A DNA stretch of 64,000 nucleotides from JAJFJD01 sp965228695 (lineage in GTDB: Bacteria > Pseudomonadota > Alphaproteobacteria > UBA8366). Where the stretch lies: NCBI GenBank assembly GCA_965228695.1, contig CBDDIB010000002.1:3720001-3784000 (forward strand), written 5' to 3'. The position numbers and the translations under genes were made by a program. The notes beneath the pieces were generated by a model, which saw only the letters and a program-made list of their open reading frames with translations, did no database searches and was not told where the DNA came from. Positions 45,572 through 54,610 of the stretch are shown piece after piece (within the stretch, counting starts at the first letter, position 1; each line of letters starts with the position of its first letter).

Positions 45572-46669
45572 TTAGCCTTTTTTGTTTCCCGATTCAACAG
45601 CTTTCAGCCGATCTTTCAGCCGCGTCACCTCGTCGAACAGGCTCTTCAGGCGGCGCGTATACATGTATATCTCAGCCGCCTTGCTCTTTGCTACCGCCGG
45701 CGACCCCACCGCAATCATACCCGACTTCAGGTTCATACCTACCGCGGACGTTGCGCCGACAACGACATCGTCGCCAATCTTGATGTGATCGGCAACGCCG
45801 ACCTGACCCGCGAGGACGACGCGGTTCCCGACCGTGGCGCTGCCGGCAATACCCACCTGACCGCATATCATGCAGTTTTCGCCGACCACCACATTGTGGC
45901 CGATCATCACCAAATCGTCGATTTTCGTGCTGTCGCCGATGCGAGTCGAACTGACCGTGCCGCGGTCGATCGAGGTACACGCGCCGATTTCGACGTCGTC
46001 GCCGATAATCACGGTGCCCAGCGAATTGATCCGAGTCAGGATCTCGTTCTTCGCCGTCACTTCATCGATGACGCCGCCGCGCGCCTCTTCGGTCGCGCCG
46101 AGTTCGGGCGTGACGAAGCTGAAACCGTCGGCTCCGATGCTCGCGTTGTGGTGGACGATGACCCGTTCGCCGATTTCGACCCGCTCGCCGATCCGCGCGC
46201 CCGCGTGCACGAGCCCCCCGGCACCGATCTTGGCGTCGGCGCCGACCGTCACGTTCGACATCAAGATGGTGCCGTCGCCGACAACCGCCCCGCTGGCGAC
46301 ATAGGTGAAGGGACCGATACGCACATCGTCGCCGATCGTGGCATCCGCTTCGATGACCGCGCTGGGATGCACACCGTCCGGCGCGTGAACCGGCAGTTCG
46401 AAGAGATCGGTGATCCCCGCCATGGCGTACCGCGGCCGCTTCACGTGAACGTAGCCCTTGAGTTGGCCGTCCGGAATGTCGGCTCCGTCCTCAACGATGG
46501 CCGCTGTCGCCGCGGACCCGTCGAGCGCCTTCACCAGCTTCTTGTCCATGGCAATGGCGAGATCGTGGTCGGACGTCACCTCACCCGGATGCACGGCGCG
46601 CGTCACCTCGACCGATCCATCGCCGACCAACGTGCCGCCCAAGGCGGTCGCGATCTCACTAAGTTTCAT
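45572..46669 (-). CDS. lpxD: UDP-3-O-(3-hydroxyacyl)glucosamine N-acyltransferase (LpxD family)
   Basis: 365 residues from the ATG at 46669. An N-terminal uridine-binding domain (LSEIATALGGTLVGDG to about residue 105) is followed by a left-handed beta-helix of hexapeptide repeats (IGDDVRIGPFTYVASGAVVG onward). The catalytic histidine is in DDLVMIGHNVVVGENC. A C-terminal helix closes the trimer. It N-acylates the lipid A precursor. The usual lpxD locus (bamA-lpxD-fabZ-lpxA) is not here, so this may be a second copy with its own acyl-ACP supply. Confidence 0.88.
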   Translation of the reverse strand: MKLSEIATALGGTLVGDGSVEVTRAVHPGEVTSDHDLAIAMDKKLVKALDGSAATAAIVEDGADIPDGQLKGYVHVKRPRYAMAGITDLFELPVHAPDGVHPSAVIEADATIGDDVRIGPFTYVASGAVVGDGTILMSNVTVGADAKIGAGGLVHAGARIGERVEIGERVIVHHNASIGADGFSFVTPELGATEEARGGVIDEVTAKNEILTRINSLGTVIIGDDVEIGACTSIDRGTVSSTRIGDSTKIDDLVMIGHNVVVGENCMICGQVGIAGSATVGNRVVLAGQVGVADHIKIGDDVVVGATSAVGMNLKSGMIAVGSPAVAKSKAAEIYMYTRRLKSLFDEVTRLKDRLKAVESGNKKG

Positions 46670-46790
46670 CCGTTGGTTCCGTCTCGCTGTTGCCGACGCT
46701 TGACCGGCCCACTTGCGGGCTTGCCTACACCGTCCGTCGCGGGCAAACAAGGGGCTGGTTAATCGATCGACTGCCTCAGGGAGACTACCA

Positions 46791-48029
46791 ATGTCACCGC
46801 CAGCTTCCGCAACAATTGAACGCCCGCTCACCGGCATCCGCGTCGTTGGCCTGGAGCAATACATGGCCGGTCCCTATTGCACCATGCTGCTGGCCGACGC
46901 CGGCGCCGAGGTCATCAAGATCGAACGGCCGGGTGTCGGCGATCCCAGACGGTCGATCGCACCCTTCGCGGAGAAAGACGGCAGGAAGAAAGCCGCCGGC
47001 TTCATGGCCTATAACCGCAATAAAAAAAGCCTCGGGCTCAATCTCCGGGACCCGCGCGGCCACGAAATCTTTCGCAAACTCGCCGCGACCGCGGATGTAG
47101 TGGTCGAGAACCTGCGTCCCGGGTCGATGAGCAAACAGGGTCTCGGTCACCGCGAAATGCGCGCCGCCCATCCGCGCCTCGTTTGGGCGATCATCTCGGG
47201 TTTCGGCCGGATGGACGGCTATACCGGCCCCTACAGCGACCGGCCGGCCTTCGATATCGTCGCCGAAGCGATGAGCGGCGTGATGAACCTGGTCGGGTTC
47301 GAGGACAAACCGCCCAGCGGCACGATCTACGGCATGGCCGACGTTTATTCCGGCATGTGCACGGCGTACGGGATCATGCAGGCGCTGTTCATGCGCGAAC
47401 GCACCGGCGAAGGCCAGCTCGTCGATTCGGCGATGTTCGACAACATGCTGGCGCTCAACGAGGCGATGATCGCGCTCTATTCCGTCAGCGGGCAGGTGCC
47501 GCAGCGCGGTCAATCCAAGAATTACTGGCCGCGCGGCGCCTTCGCGACCAAGGACGGCTACATCGCCATCAACGTGCCGGACGAAATCATCTGGAAACGC
47601 ATCTGCGAGATCATGGAACGGCCGAATCTGGCCGAAGACGAACGTTCCAACAGCGGCCCGGCCCGCGCCGCCAATACCGACTATCTGGCGCCGATCCTAA
47701 ACGGCTGGCTCGGCGCGATGACGCGCGACGAGGCGGTCGCCAAATTCAACGAGGCCGGCGTCCCCTGCGGGCCGGTCTATGCCGCCGACGACGTGTTCAA
47801 CGACCCCCATGTGGCGGCCCGGCGCGTGCTCATGCCGGTCGACGATCCAGAGGTCGGGGAATACCGGTTTTCGCGCACGCCGCCGTTGCTCTCGGCCGCA
47901 CCGGAACTGCCCGCCGATCCGCCGCCCAACCTGGGACAGCATACGCGGGAGATACTGGAATCATTATTGGGATATGACGCGGCCGACGTCGATGCAATGG
48001 CCGACGACGGCGTCGTGCAATTGCCCTGA
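46791..48029 (+). CDS. CaiB/BaiF-family CoA transferase
   Basis: 412 residues from the ATG at 46791, preceded by CAGGGAGA. Class III CoA transferase: GIRVVGLEQYMAGPYCTMLLADAGAEVIKIERP, RNKKSLGLNLRDPRG, and the catalytic aspartate in the GMADVYSGMCTAYGIMQALF region. It moves CoA between carboxylic acids via an aspartyl-CoA thioester. The gene is divergent from lpxD; the substrate is not predictable. Confidence 0.92.
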   Translation: MSPPASATIERPLTGIRVVGLEQYMAGPYCTMLLADAGAEVIKIERPGVGDPRRSIAPFAEKDGRKKAAGFMAYNRNKKSLGLNLRDPRGHEIFRKLAATADVVVENLRPGSMSKQGLGHREMRAAHPRLVWAIISGFGRMDGYTGPYSDRPAFDIVAEAMSGVMNLVGFEDKPPSGTIYGMADVYSGMCTAYGIMQALFMRERTGEGQLVDSAMFDNMLALNEAMIALYSVSGQVPQRGQSKNYWPRGAFATKDGYIAINVPDEIIWKRICEIMERPNLAEDERSNSGPARAANTDYLAPILNGWLGAMTRDEAVAKFNEAGVPCGPVYAADDVFNDPHVAARRVLMPVDDPEVGEYRFSRTPPLLSAAPELPADPPPNLGQHTREILESLLGYDAADVDAMADDGVVQLP

Positions 48030-48065
48030 GGGCGAAACTCGCGTTCCGGACGCGGCGATAGCGGG

Positions 48066-48251
48066 CTAGTAGTCCGAGCGGTTACGGCGCAGCGGGTTAC
48101 GAACCCGTTCGCGAACCGGCGCGAGCTCCAACCGTTTCCGCTGGGCGCGCCGATCCTGGCCCGGAAGCCGGGCACGGCACATCTCGGCGGTACCGCCGTC
48201 GTCCCGTTCGCTGCGTGCGCCGCGTTCGGTCTGGTGTTGTTTGCGTTGCAT
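48066..48251 (-). CDS. Possible small basic protein
   Basis: 61 residues, very rich in Arg, with MQRKQHQTERGARSERDDGG at the N-terminus and RERVRNPLRRNRSDY at the end. AGAGGTG lies 4 nt before the ATG, better than chance. It is disordered-looking and I recognise no family. It could be a non-coding frame in GC-rich DNA. Confidence 0.4.
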   Translation of the reverse strand: MQRKQHQTERGARSERDDGGTAEMCRARLPGQDRRAQRKRLELAPVRERVRNPLRRNRSDY

Positions 48252-48523
48252 GGTGCACCTCTGAACGCAATTCTGGTGCTCCCCTTGTCCGAATAATACG
48301 CCTCTCCGGCGCTAGTCCAAAGGCACTATTTCATGACATTTTGATTGGAAGTTCTTATCGACCGTTTTCCTCCACTCTTTGCTTAAGTTTTCGTTGTTGG
48401 ACCGCCACATCGGACCTACAACGCCAGAGCATGGGCCATTCCGGCCGCCAACAATTCGCTGTGCCTGCCGGATTGAATTACGATGCCGATGCGTTAGTCG
48501 TTGGCAAACTGACGGAGGGAAAT

Positions 48524-48937
48524 ATGGCGGACCTGCGCATCACCATCGGCACGCAAGCGTTCGAGGCGCGATTCGAGCGCGACTCCGCGCCGAAGACCTG
48601 CGCCGCTTTTGCTGCGGCCCTGCCGTTTTCCAGCAAGATCGTGCACGTGCGCTGGAGCGGCTTCGCGGTATGGATCCCGCTCGGCGATCAGGACTTCGGC
48701 GTCGGCTACGAAGATGCGTTGAGCCACCCGGCGCCGGGCCAAATCCTGTTCCATCCGGGCGGCATCAGCGAACCCGAAATCCTGATTGCCTACGGCCCGA
48801 CGCGTTTCGCGAGCAAGTCGGGACAACTCGCCGGCAACCATTTCATTACCATTACGAAGGATCTGGAGAACCTCGCGGCAATTGGCAACGCGACGTTGTG
48901 GGAAGGCGCCTTCGACATTCGTTTCGAAGCGATCTAG
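48524..48937 (+). CDS. DUF3830 family protein (cyclophilin-like fold)
   Basis: 137 residues from the ATG at 48524, preceded by GGAGGG; the frame is open upstream but unconserved. The sequence RFERDSAPKTCAAFAAALPF, VRWSGFAVWIPLGD, SHPAPGQILFHPGGISEPEILIAYG and NHFITI fits the DUF3830 family. These are often encoded near hydrolases, racemases and carboxylate transporters; the biochemical role is unproven. Confidence 0.8.
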   Translation: MADLRITIGTQAFEARFERDSAPKTCAAFAAALPFSSKIVHVRWSGFAVWIPLGDQDFGVGYEDALSHPAPGQILFHPGGISEPEILIAYGPTRFASKSGQLAGNHFITITKDLENLAAIGNATLWEGAFDIRFEAI

Positions 48938-49062
48938 TCGCCGGTTTCCATAGCTGAGGAAGCGCGTGCAAGGCCGCCGCGAATTTCTGGCAATGTCACA
49001 AAAACAACTCGGCCAATCTGTCGACAAGACCTTTCAGCAGATTCAATAATAAGAAAGCGGCC

Positions 49063-49632
49063 TTAGATGCCCTCGACCCGCAGCTTGGACCACCGCGCCG
49101 GCCAGTTTTTCGCCCGCATGCGCGCCAGGTAATCCACATATTTCTCGCGTCCGCGCGGCGTCGGGCGGGACCGTAGGGCCATGAGGTCGTCGATGCCCCA
49201 CGGCGCTAGGACGGTCAGGCGATCATCCCGCTCCAGGCGAACACCGATACTGGTGGCGGTTTCGAGATAGAAGCTGAGCGCGTCTTCCGTATTCCGGTAG
49301 GGCCGGTCGCGGTTTCGCTCGTGCATCCGCGCTTGATTGCGCACCTCCCACGGCACGTCTGGCATTATGTCACGCAGCCGACGCTCCGCGTTGTCGTCAT
49401 GGGAAGGATCCCGGTTCGACGAATCGAAATACACCACATCCACGTCGGCGACCGCCGTCGGAGCGGCAAGATCGTGGAAGTGATCCCAAACGGCGCTTCG
49501 GACATATCCGGCCGCGATCGCCCAATCCGGAAGACCGAGCGATCGCACTGTCTGAAGAATCGCCATCCGGCCCGGGTCACCGAGAAACAATCGTTCGATC
49601 AGTGCAAGTGTCACAGCGTGGGGCCTTGCCAT
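49063..49632 (-). CDS. Nucleotidyltransferase family protein (NTP_transf_6, COG3575-type)
   Basis: 189 residues. A Pol-beta-like active site is visible: AAGYVRSAVWDHFHD followed by VADVDVVYFDSSN, giving the acidic pair of the fold, with DDNAERRLR and QARMHERN. The family is widespread and its substrate is unknown. Monocistronic; convergent with the DUF3830 gene. Confidence 0.85.
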   Translation of the reverse strand: MARPHAVTLALIERLFLGDPGRMAILQTVRSLGLPDWAIAAGYVRSAVWDHFHDLAAPTAVADVDVVYFDSSNRDPSHDDNAERRLRDIMPDVPWEVRNQARMHERNRDRPYRNTEDALSFYLETATSIGVRLERDDRLTVLAPWGIDDLMALRSRPTPRGREKYVDYLARMRAKNWPARWSKLRVEGI

Positions 49633-49712
49633 GCTCTAAAGTTAAGCTACCCCGGGGAATCGGCCGGCAGTCGCGGCTCGATACAGACCGCCATTCTAGG
49701 GCTCCGCGATCG

Positions 49713-49979
49713 CTATTTCTTGGGCTTCGGCGACTCGTCCGCTTTAAGCCTATTCGCCGTGCCGGCGGTGCTGGCCTTGGTTCCCTTACACTTCTTAACG
49801 CAGGCCGCTTTTTCCGTCGCACACTTGTCGCCAGAATTCGGATTCAGCCGTTTGCATTTCGCCTGCGCGAAGTTGCAATGCATGCAACTGGCCTGCGCAA
49901 CGGCCGGCGTGCTCACGCTGGTCTGAGCTAGGACCACCGCAATGCCGACAATGGCCAATAGGGAAAATACCTTTCGCAA
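49713..49979 (-). CDS. Small secreted cysteine-rich protein
   Basis: 88 residues from a TTG at 49979, preceded by AAGGGAGG with 5-nt spacing, which decides this start over an open upstream frame. The signal peptide is about residues 1-31 (KVFSLLAIVGIAVVLAQTSV to AVAQA). The mature part has six cysteines: ASCMHCNFAQAKCKR, DKCATEKAACVKKCKG, then a Lys/Thr-rich tail. Looks like a small disulfide-bonded periplasmic protein; family not recognised. Confidence 0.6.
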   Translation of the reverse strand: MRKVFSLLAIVGIAVVLAQTSVSTPAVAQASCMHCNFAQAKCKRLNPNSGDKCATEKAACVKKCKGTKASTAGTANRLKADESPKPKK

Positions 49980-50131
49980 CGTCGCCTCCCTTGGGTTTAT
50001 CGCTGTCCGAGGAGTCAACCAAAACGCGCGGCGCGGAGTCAAACCCACGGCCTGTTGGCGATTCGCTCGGCATCCCGCGTTTGAGGCAGAATGCCGCCAG
50101 CAAGACAAATAGGACGCGGAAGGAACACGCC

Positions 50132-51496
50132 ATGGAGCAGGCAACCGAAAAGCTGTGCGAACGGATCGTCGGGGTCACCGACACGGATCTCACCGACGAC
50201 GCGATCCAACGGGCGCGGCAACTGTTTCTCGATGGGCTCGCCGTCGCGGTTGCCGGCACGATCCAGGAGGAGCCGCCGTCGATCCTCGCCGCGCATGCCC
50301 GCGAAATGGGCGGTATCGAGGCATCCACCGTCATCGGATTCGATTTCAAGACCAATCCGGTGCAAGCGGCTTATGTGAACGGATCCTCCATGCACGTGCT
50401 CGACTTCGAGCCGATGTGGAGTCCGGCGAACCATCAGGTCTCGACGAGTCTTCCCGCCGTGCTGGCGCTGGCCGAGCATCTCGGCCTGTCAGGCCGTGAC
50501 GCCGCGACCGCGCTGGTCAAGGGCATCGAGATGATGGGCTGGCTGCGCGAAGCCTCACGGCAGATCGATATTAAGGTCATCCGCTTCCATCCGCCCGGCA
50601 TGGTCGGCCCGGTCGGCGCGGCAGTGGCCGCCGGGCATATGCTCGGCCTCACCGTCGAACAATTGCGCTGGGCCATCGGGATCGCGGCCTCCCGCTGCGG
50701 CAGTGTTCTCGCCAACACGGGTACGATGACGAAGTCGACCCATTGCGGCCTCGCCTGCTCGCTCGGCCTGGATGCGGCCCTGCTCGCGAAACGGGGCTTT
50801 ACCGGCAACGCCGACGTATTGGAAACCCATCGCGGCTTTGTCGAGATGTTCTTCGACGAGAACTTCGATTACGAGGCGATGATGCAATACGGCCCGCCCT
50901 TCCGGGTCGTGACGCCGGGTTACGCCATCAAGATGTTCCCCAGTCAGTTCGCCACCCATTTCGTCATCACCGCCGGCCTCGAACTGCATCAGAAGATCGA
51001 CGACCCGGCGCGTATCAAGGCGATCCGCCTGACGACGCCGGTGATGGAATACATCAACCGGCCCAAACCGCTGACCGGCCTCGCGGGCAAGTTCAGTTGG
51101 CAGTACACGACCGCCTGCGCCCTGCTCGACGGCGAGATCACCATGGACACCTTCGAGGACGAGAAACGGTTCAGCCCCGAGGTCGAGGCCATGCTCGACA
51201 AGGTCGAACTCAACATGACCGAAGACATTCCGGGCTTTTTCGAGGAAATGTATGTCGATATGGAGGTCGAACTCGACGACGGCTCGATCGTCAAAACACG
51301 CTGTGACGGCCCGCGCGGCAAATGGGGCAAACCGCCGATTTCCATCGACGAACATCTGGTCAAAGTGCGCGACTGCCTGTCGACGCGCCTGTCGGAACGC
51401 GACCGGGAACGCGTGATCGAACTCGGCGGCAGTTTCGAAGCGCTGAGCAGCGACCAGATCGCCGAAGCGATGAGCATCGTCCGCTGCGCCGCGTAA
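50132..51496 (+). CDS. MmgE/PrpD family protein
   Basis: 454 residues from the ATG at 50132 (GGAAGGAAC upstream). Family features: a helical domain with RARQLFLDGLAVAVAGT and VNGSSMHVLDFEPMW, then MTKSTHCGLACSLGLDAALLAKRGFTG, and a small C-terminal alpha/beta domain. Relatives include 2-methylcitrate dehydratase and cis-aconitate-handling enzymes, but most are uncharacterised. It starts a plus-strand run with the YHS-like protein, MFS carrier and UxaA-type genes, suggesting hydroxy- or sugar-acid breakdown. Confidence 0.9.
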   Translation: MEQATEKLCERIVGVTDTDLTDDAIQRARQLFLDGLAVAVAGTIQEEPPSILAAHAREMGGIEASTVIGFDFKTNPVQAAYVNGSSMHVLDFEPMWSPANHQVSTSLPAVLALAEHLGLSGRDAATALVKGIEMMGWLREASRQIDIKVIRFHPPGMVGPVGAAVAAGHMLGLTVEQLRWAIGIAASRCGSVLANTGTMTKSTHCGLACSLGLDAALLAKRGFTGNADVLETHRGFVEMFFDENFDYEAMMQYGPPFRVVTPGYAIKMFPSQFATHFVITAGLELHQKIDDPARIKAIRLTTPVMEYINRPKPLTGLAGKFSWQYTTACALLDGEITMDTFEDEKRFSPEVEAMLDKVELNMTEDIPGFFEEMYVDMEVELDDGSIVKTRCDGPRGKWGKPPISIDEHLVKVRDCLSTRLSERDRERVIELGGSFEALSSDQIAEAMSIVRCAA

Positions 51497-51602
51497 CTTT
51501 TGGCAGGAAACGTGGACGCTTTGTCATTTATGCCGGCGCCGTCTTGCATCAATCTCTGATGGATACGATCCCGTCTAGAGATTCATAGCGGAGGTACCGA
51601 CC

Positions 51603-51794
51603 ATGGCGTCACTCGATCTCGACGATTGCGTAAATTCATTTTGCCCCTGGTCCGGCGAGCCGGTCAGCGCCGACTCCCTGACGATGTATGGCGACCACGT
51701 GGTCGGGTTCTGCAATCCGGGATGCCGCGACAAGTTCGAGAAGGCGGTGGGTTCCTTCGAGGATGCTCTGAAGAAACGCGCCGCATCCGACTGA
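51603..51794 (+). CDS. Small YHS-like cysteine protein
   Basis: 63 residues, preceded by GCGGAGGT. The core FCPWSGEPVSADSLTMYGDHV and VGFCNPGCRDKFEKA resembles a YHS/TRASH-type metal-binding motif with cysteines at both ends (CPWSG, CNPGC). It lies between the PrpD-family gene and the MFS carrier with gaps of about 100 and 30 bp. Possible role in metal or cofactor handling; inferred only from the motif. Confidence 0.7.
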   Translation: MASLDLDDCVNSFCPWSGEPVSADSLTMYGDHVVGFCNPGCRDKFEKAVGSFEDALKKRAASD

Positions 51795-51822
51795 TCCTGA
51801 GCACTTATTGCAGAAGCGACCC

Positions 51823-53064
51823 ATGCGTCGGATTTATTACGGCTGGTACATCGTGGTCGCCTGCAATTGCGTCGCCTTCATCACCTGGGGCGTCGGCATC
51901 TTCAACCAGGGTGTCTTCCTCGGCTATTTCGCCGATCAACATGGCTGGTCCATTGCGACGATGTCGGTCGGATCGACGCTCTTCCATCTTTGGGCGGGCA
52001 TCGTCGGCATCTTGGTCGGGCGCGTCATCGACCGGCGCGGGCCGCGCGGGATCCTGATCGCCGGCGCAATCACGCTGTCTGCCGGAACGATCGGACTCGG
52101 CCTGGCCACCGACCTGTGGCAACTCTTTCCGGCTTTCCTGGCCCTCAGCACCGGCTTCGCGAGCATCCATACCGTAACCCTCGGCAAGATCGTCGCCCGG
52201 TGGTTCATCCGGATGCGGTCCCGGGCGATGGCGCTCGCCACGTTCGGCGCGGGGGTCGGCGGCGCACTGTTGGTGCCGTTGAACGCCTATCTGCTGGACC
52301 GATGGGGCGGTCCGGCGGGCGGTATCGCGCTCGCCGTTATCACGACGATCGCGATCGTGCCGCTCGCCCTGTTCATCTTCAAGGACGGACCGGAAACGCT
52401 TGGCCTATCCCCAGACGGCGATCATACCGATGACGAGGTGGCCTCGGCGAATATCCCGGATATCGAACTCCGCGAGTGGACCGCGTCCGAAGCGATGCGG
52501 ACCGTGGCATTCTGGGCGCTGTCCGCCGCATTCTTTTGCGGCATGCTGGCGCAAAGCGGCTTCCTGCTGCATCAGGTATTGTTCCTTAAGGCGACCTTCG
52601 GTCTGGTCGGTGCGGCCTCGGTCGTCACGGTGACGACGGTCGCCGGGATGGTCGGCCGTGTCGTTTTCGCAGTCTTCGGCGACCGATGGAAATCGCGTGA
52701 TGTGGCGGTGCTGTTCTTCCTGCTGCAGGCGAGCGGTTTCCTCCTGTTCGCGGTCCACCCCACCCCGTGGAGCCTCGTTCTCGGATCGGCAATCTTCGGC
52801 TTTACCATGGGCGTCGTCGTGGTCCTGCAGCCCTTGGCCACCGCGGAATGTTTCGGCCAACCGTCCTTCGGCCGCGTCTTCGGCCCGATCTATATGTGGA
52901 TCCGCATCGGCTCCGCGATTGGTCCGCTGATCATCGGCCTGCTCTTCGTGGCGACCGGCGACTACCGCGCCGCATGGATCACCGTCGCCGTGATGCTGAT
53001 CGCGGCGAGCATTGCCGTCCGCTGGGCCAGTGCGCCCTTGCACCGGACCGCTCCTGCCGTATAA
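51823..53064 (+). CDS. MFS transporter
   Basis: 413 residues from the ATG at 51823, twelve predicted transmembrane helices. The start YGWYIVVACNCVAFITWGVGIF and the motif-A-like GRVIDRRGPRGILIAG and FGDRWKSRDVAVLFF loops match the oxalate/formate antiporter and monocarboxylate branch. A hydrophilic central loop contains DGDHTDDE. Position between PrpD- and UxaA-type genes suggests uptake of an organic acid used by them. Confidence 0.88.
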   Translation: MRRIYYGWYIVVACNCVAFITWGVGIFNQGVFLGYFADQHGWSIATMSVGSTLFHLWAGIVGILVGRVIDRRGPRGILIAGAITLSAGTIGLGLATDLWQLFPAFLALSTGFASIHTVTLGKIVARWFIRMRSRAMALATFGAGVGGALLVPLNAYLLDRWGGPAGGIALAVITTIAIVPLALFIFKDGPETLGLSPDGDHTDDEVASANIPDIELREWTASEAMRTVAFWALSAAFFCGMLAQSGFLLHQVLFLKATFGLVGAASVVTVTTVAGMVGRVVFAVFGDRWKSRDVAVLFFLLQASGFLLFAVHPTPWSLVLGSAIFGFTMGVVVVLQPLATAECFGQPSFGRVFGPIYMWIRIGSAIGPLIIGLLFVATGDYRAAWITVAVMLIAASIAVRWASAPLHRTAPAV

Positions 53065-53075
53065 CGGTCTGCGAC

Positions 53076-54242
53076 ATGACCGAACAAAAAACCTTCGATG
53101 GATATACCCGCCCCAACCGCGCCGCGGGTGTCCGCAACGACGTGCTGGTCCTGTCGCCGACAGGACTGACGGCGCCGACCGCCCGCCGCATTGCCAGCAA
53201 TGTCGCGGGCGTCAAACTCGTCTCCATGCCCTATGCCAGCGGCGTGGTGGGTGACGACGGCGCACTGCGGCGGCTCGCCCTGAAAGGCCTCGCCACCCAC
53301 CCCAACGTCGGCGGCGTCCTGCTGATCAGCGCCAACGAGCCCGAAATGGAGGCGATGGCGGCGGAAATCTCCGGAGCCGGACAGCGGATCGAGGCAATAA
53401 GCCTTGATTCCTGCGGCCAGGACGCGTTGCGCCTCACCAACGAGGGCATGCGGCTCGCCGGTCACCTGACGAAGGAACTGTCGCGTCAGAAACGCGAGCC
53501 GCAACCCTTGTCCGAACTGTTCCTGGCGCTGGAATGCGGCCGGTCCGATCCCAGCTCGGGCATCGCAGCAAATCCGCTCGTCGGCGCGATGGTCGACCGG
53601 GTGGTGGACGCCGGCGGCAGCGCCGTCTTCGGCGAGACGATGGAATGGTACGGCACCGAGGAGGCGCTCAGCGCCCGCGCGGCCGACGACGGCGTTGCGC
53701 AGGACATCCGGAACGCGATCGCCCGTCGGGAACAGGCTGCCGAAGCGGCCGGCATGGACTTGATCGGCAACAATCCGGGCCCGACCAATATCGCGGCCGG
53801 CTTGACGACACTCGAGGAAAAGGCGCTCGGCTCCGTCGCCAAGGGCGGCAGCCGGACGATACAGGGCGTCTTGGGCATCGCGGAGGCCCCGGGCAAACCC
53901 GGCCTTTACGCCATGGACGGCCCTTGGTATGCGCCGGAATCCCTGACCGGCATGGTCGCCGCCGGGGCGCAACTCGCCCTCTTCACCACCGGGCCCGGCA
54001 ACAGCTTCACCAGTCATCTCGCGCCGACGATCAAACTGTCCGCGAATGTCGAAACGGTGCAGCGGCTCGGCGAATTGGTCGATTTCGACGCCAGCGCCCT
54101 CACCACCGGCCGCGCCGCGCTGGACGACGTGGCGTCGGACCTGCTCGACCGGGTCATCGCGGTGGCGTCGGGCGAGGCCACGTGGGGCGAAATCTGGAAC
54201 GAAGGCGAGGAAGTGATCAGCCGCCTCGGAGCATCGCTCTGA
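53076..54242 (+). CDS. UxaA-family lyase, large subunit (altronate dehydratase / sulfolactate sulfo-lyase type)
   Basis: 388 residues from the ATG at 53076. It matches the C-terminal catalytic part of UxaA: GYTRPNRAAGVRNDVLVLSP, LECGRSDPSSGIAANPLVG with cysteine ligand, GGSAVFGETMEWYGTEEAL, GNNPGPTNIAAGLTTLEEKALG and TTGPGNSFTSHLAPTIKLSAN. The small SAF subunit follows as a separate gene with a TGATG overlap. Such split enzymes include D-altronate or galactarate dehydratases and (R)-sulfolactate sulfo-lyase SuyAB; the substrate cannot be told apart here. Confidence 0.85.
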   Translation: MTEQKTFDGYTRPNRAAGVRNDVLVLSPTGLTAPTARRIASNVAGVKLVSMPYASGVVGDDGALRRLALKGLATHPNVGGVLLISANEPEMEAMAAEISGAGQRIEAISLDSCGQDALRLTNEGMRLAGHLTKELSRQKREPQPLSELFLALECGRSDPSSGIAANPLVGAMVDRVVDAGGSAVFGETMEWYGTEEALSARAADDGVAQDIRNAIARREQAAEAAGMDLIGNNPGPTNIAAGLTTLEEKALGSVAKGGSRTIQGVLGIAEAPGKPGLYAMDGPWYAPESLTGMVAAGAQLALFTTGPGNSFTSHLAPTIKLSANVETVQRLGELVDFDASALTTGRAALDDVASDLLDRVIAVASGEATWGEIWNEGEEVISRLGASL

Positions 54243-54535
54243 TGGCGGAGGAACTCGACGCCATCGCCCTGCACGAGGCGGACTCGGTCGCGACGGTCCT
54301 GCGCGCCGTCGCGAAGGGCGAAGACTTCGTCGTCGGCTGCCCGGGCAAACAGATCCGGCTGCGGGCCGTTGACGACATCCCGATCTATCACAAGGTCGCG
54401 CTTACGGATTTGGCCGCGGATGCGACCGTCCACAAACACGGGCATTGGATCGGCCGGACCACGACGGCGGTCGCCACGGGCGCACTCGTCCACATTCACA
54501 ACATGGCCGGCAGGAACGGGGGCAACGACTGCTGA
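54242..54535 (+). CDS. SAF-domain protein, UxaA-type lyase small subunit
   Basis: 97 residues. The SAF fold is visible: IALHEADSVATVLRAVAKGED, DIPIYHKVALTDLAADATV, then KHGHWIGRTTTAVATGALVHIHNM. This equals the N-terminal domain of E. coli UxaA or SuyA. It overlaps the large-subunit stop (TGATG), so translation is coupled. Gene order is large then small, the reverse of the domain order in fused enzymes. Confidence 0.85.
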   Translation: MAEELDAIALHEADSVATVLRAVAKGEDFVVGCPGKQIRLRAVDDIPIYHKVALTDLAADATVHKHGHWIGRTTTAVATGALVHIHNMAGRNGGNDC

Positions 54536-54610
54536 CGCGGCCGTCCTGCCCCGTTCCCGAATTGCTCAAGGCCCTGGTCTCCTTATGCGGGAAATGGAAG
54601 CAGATTATTT

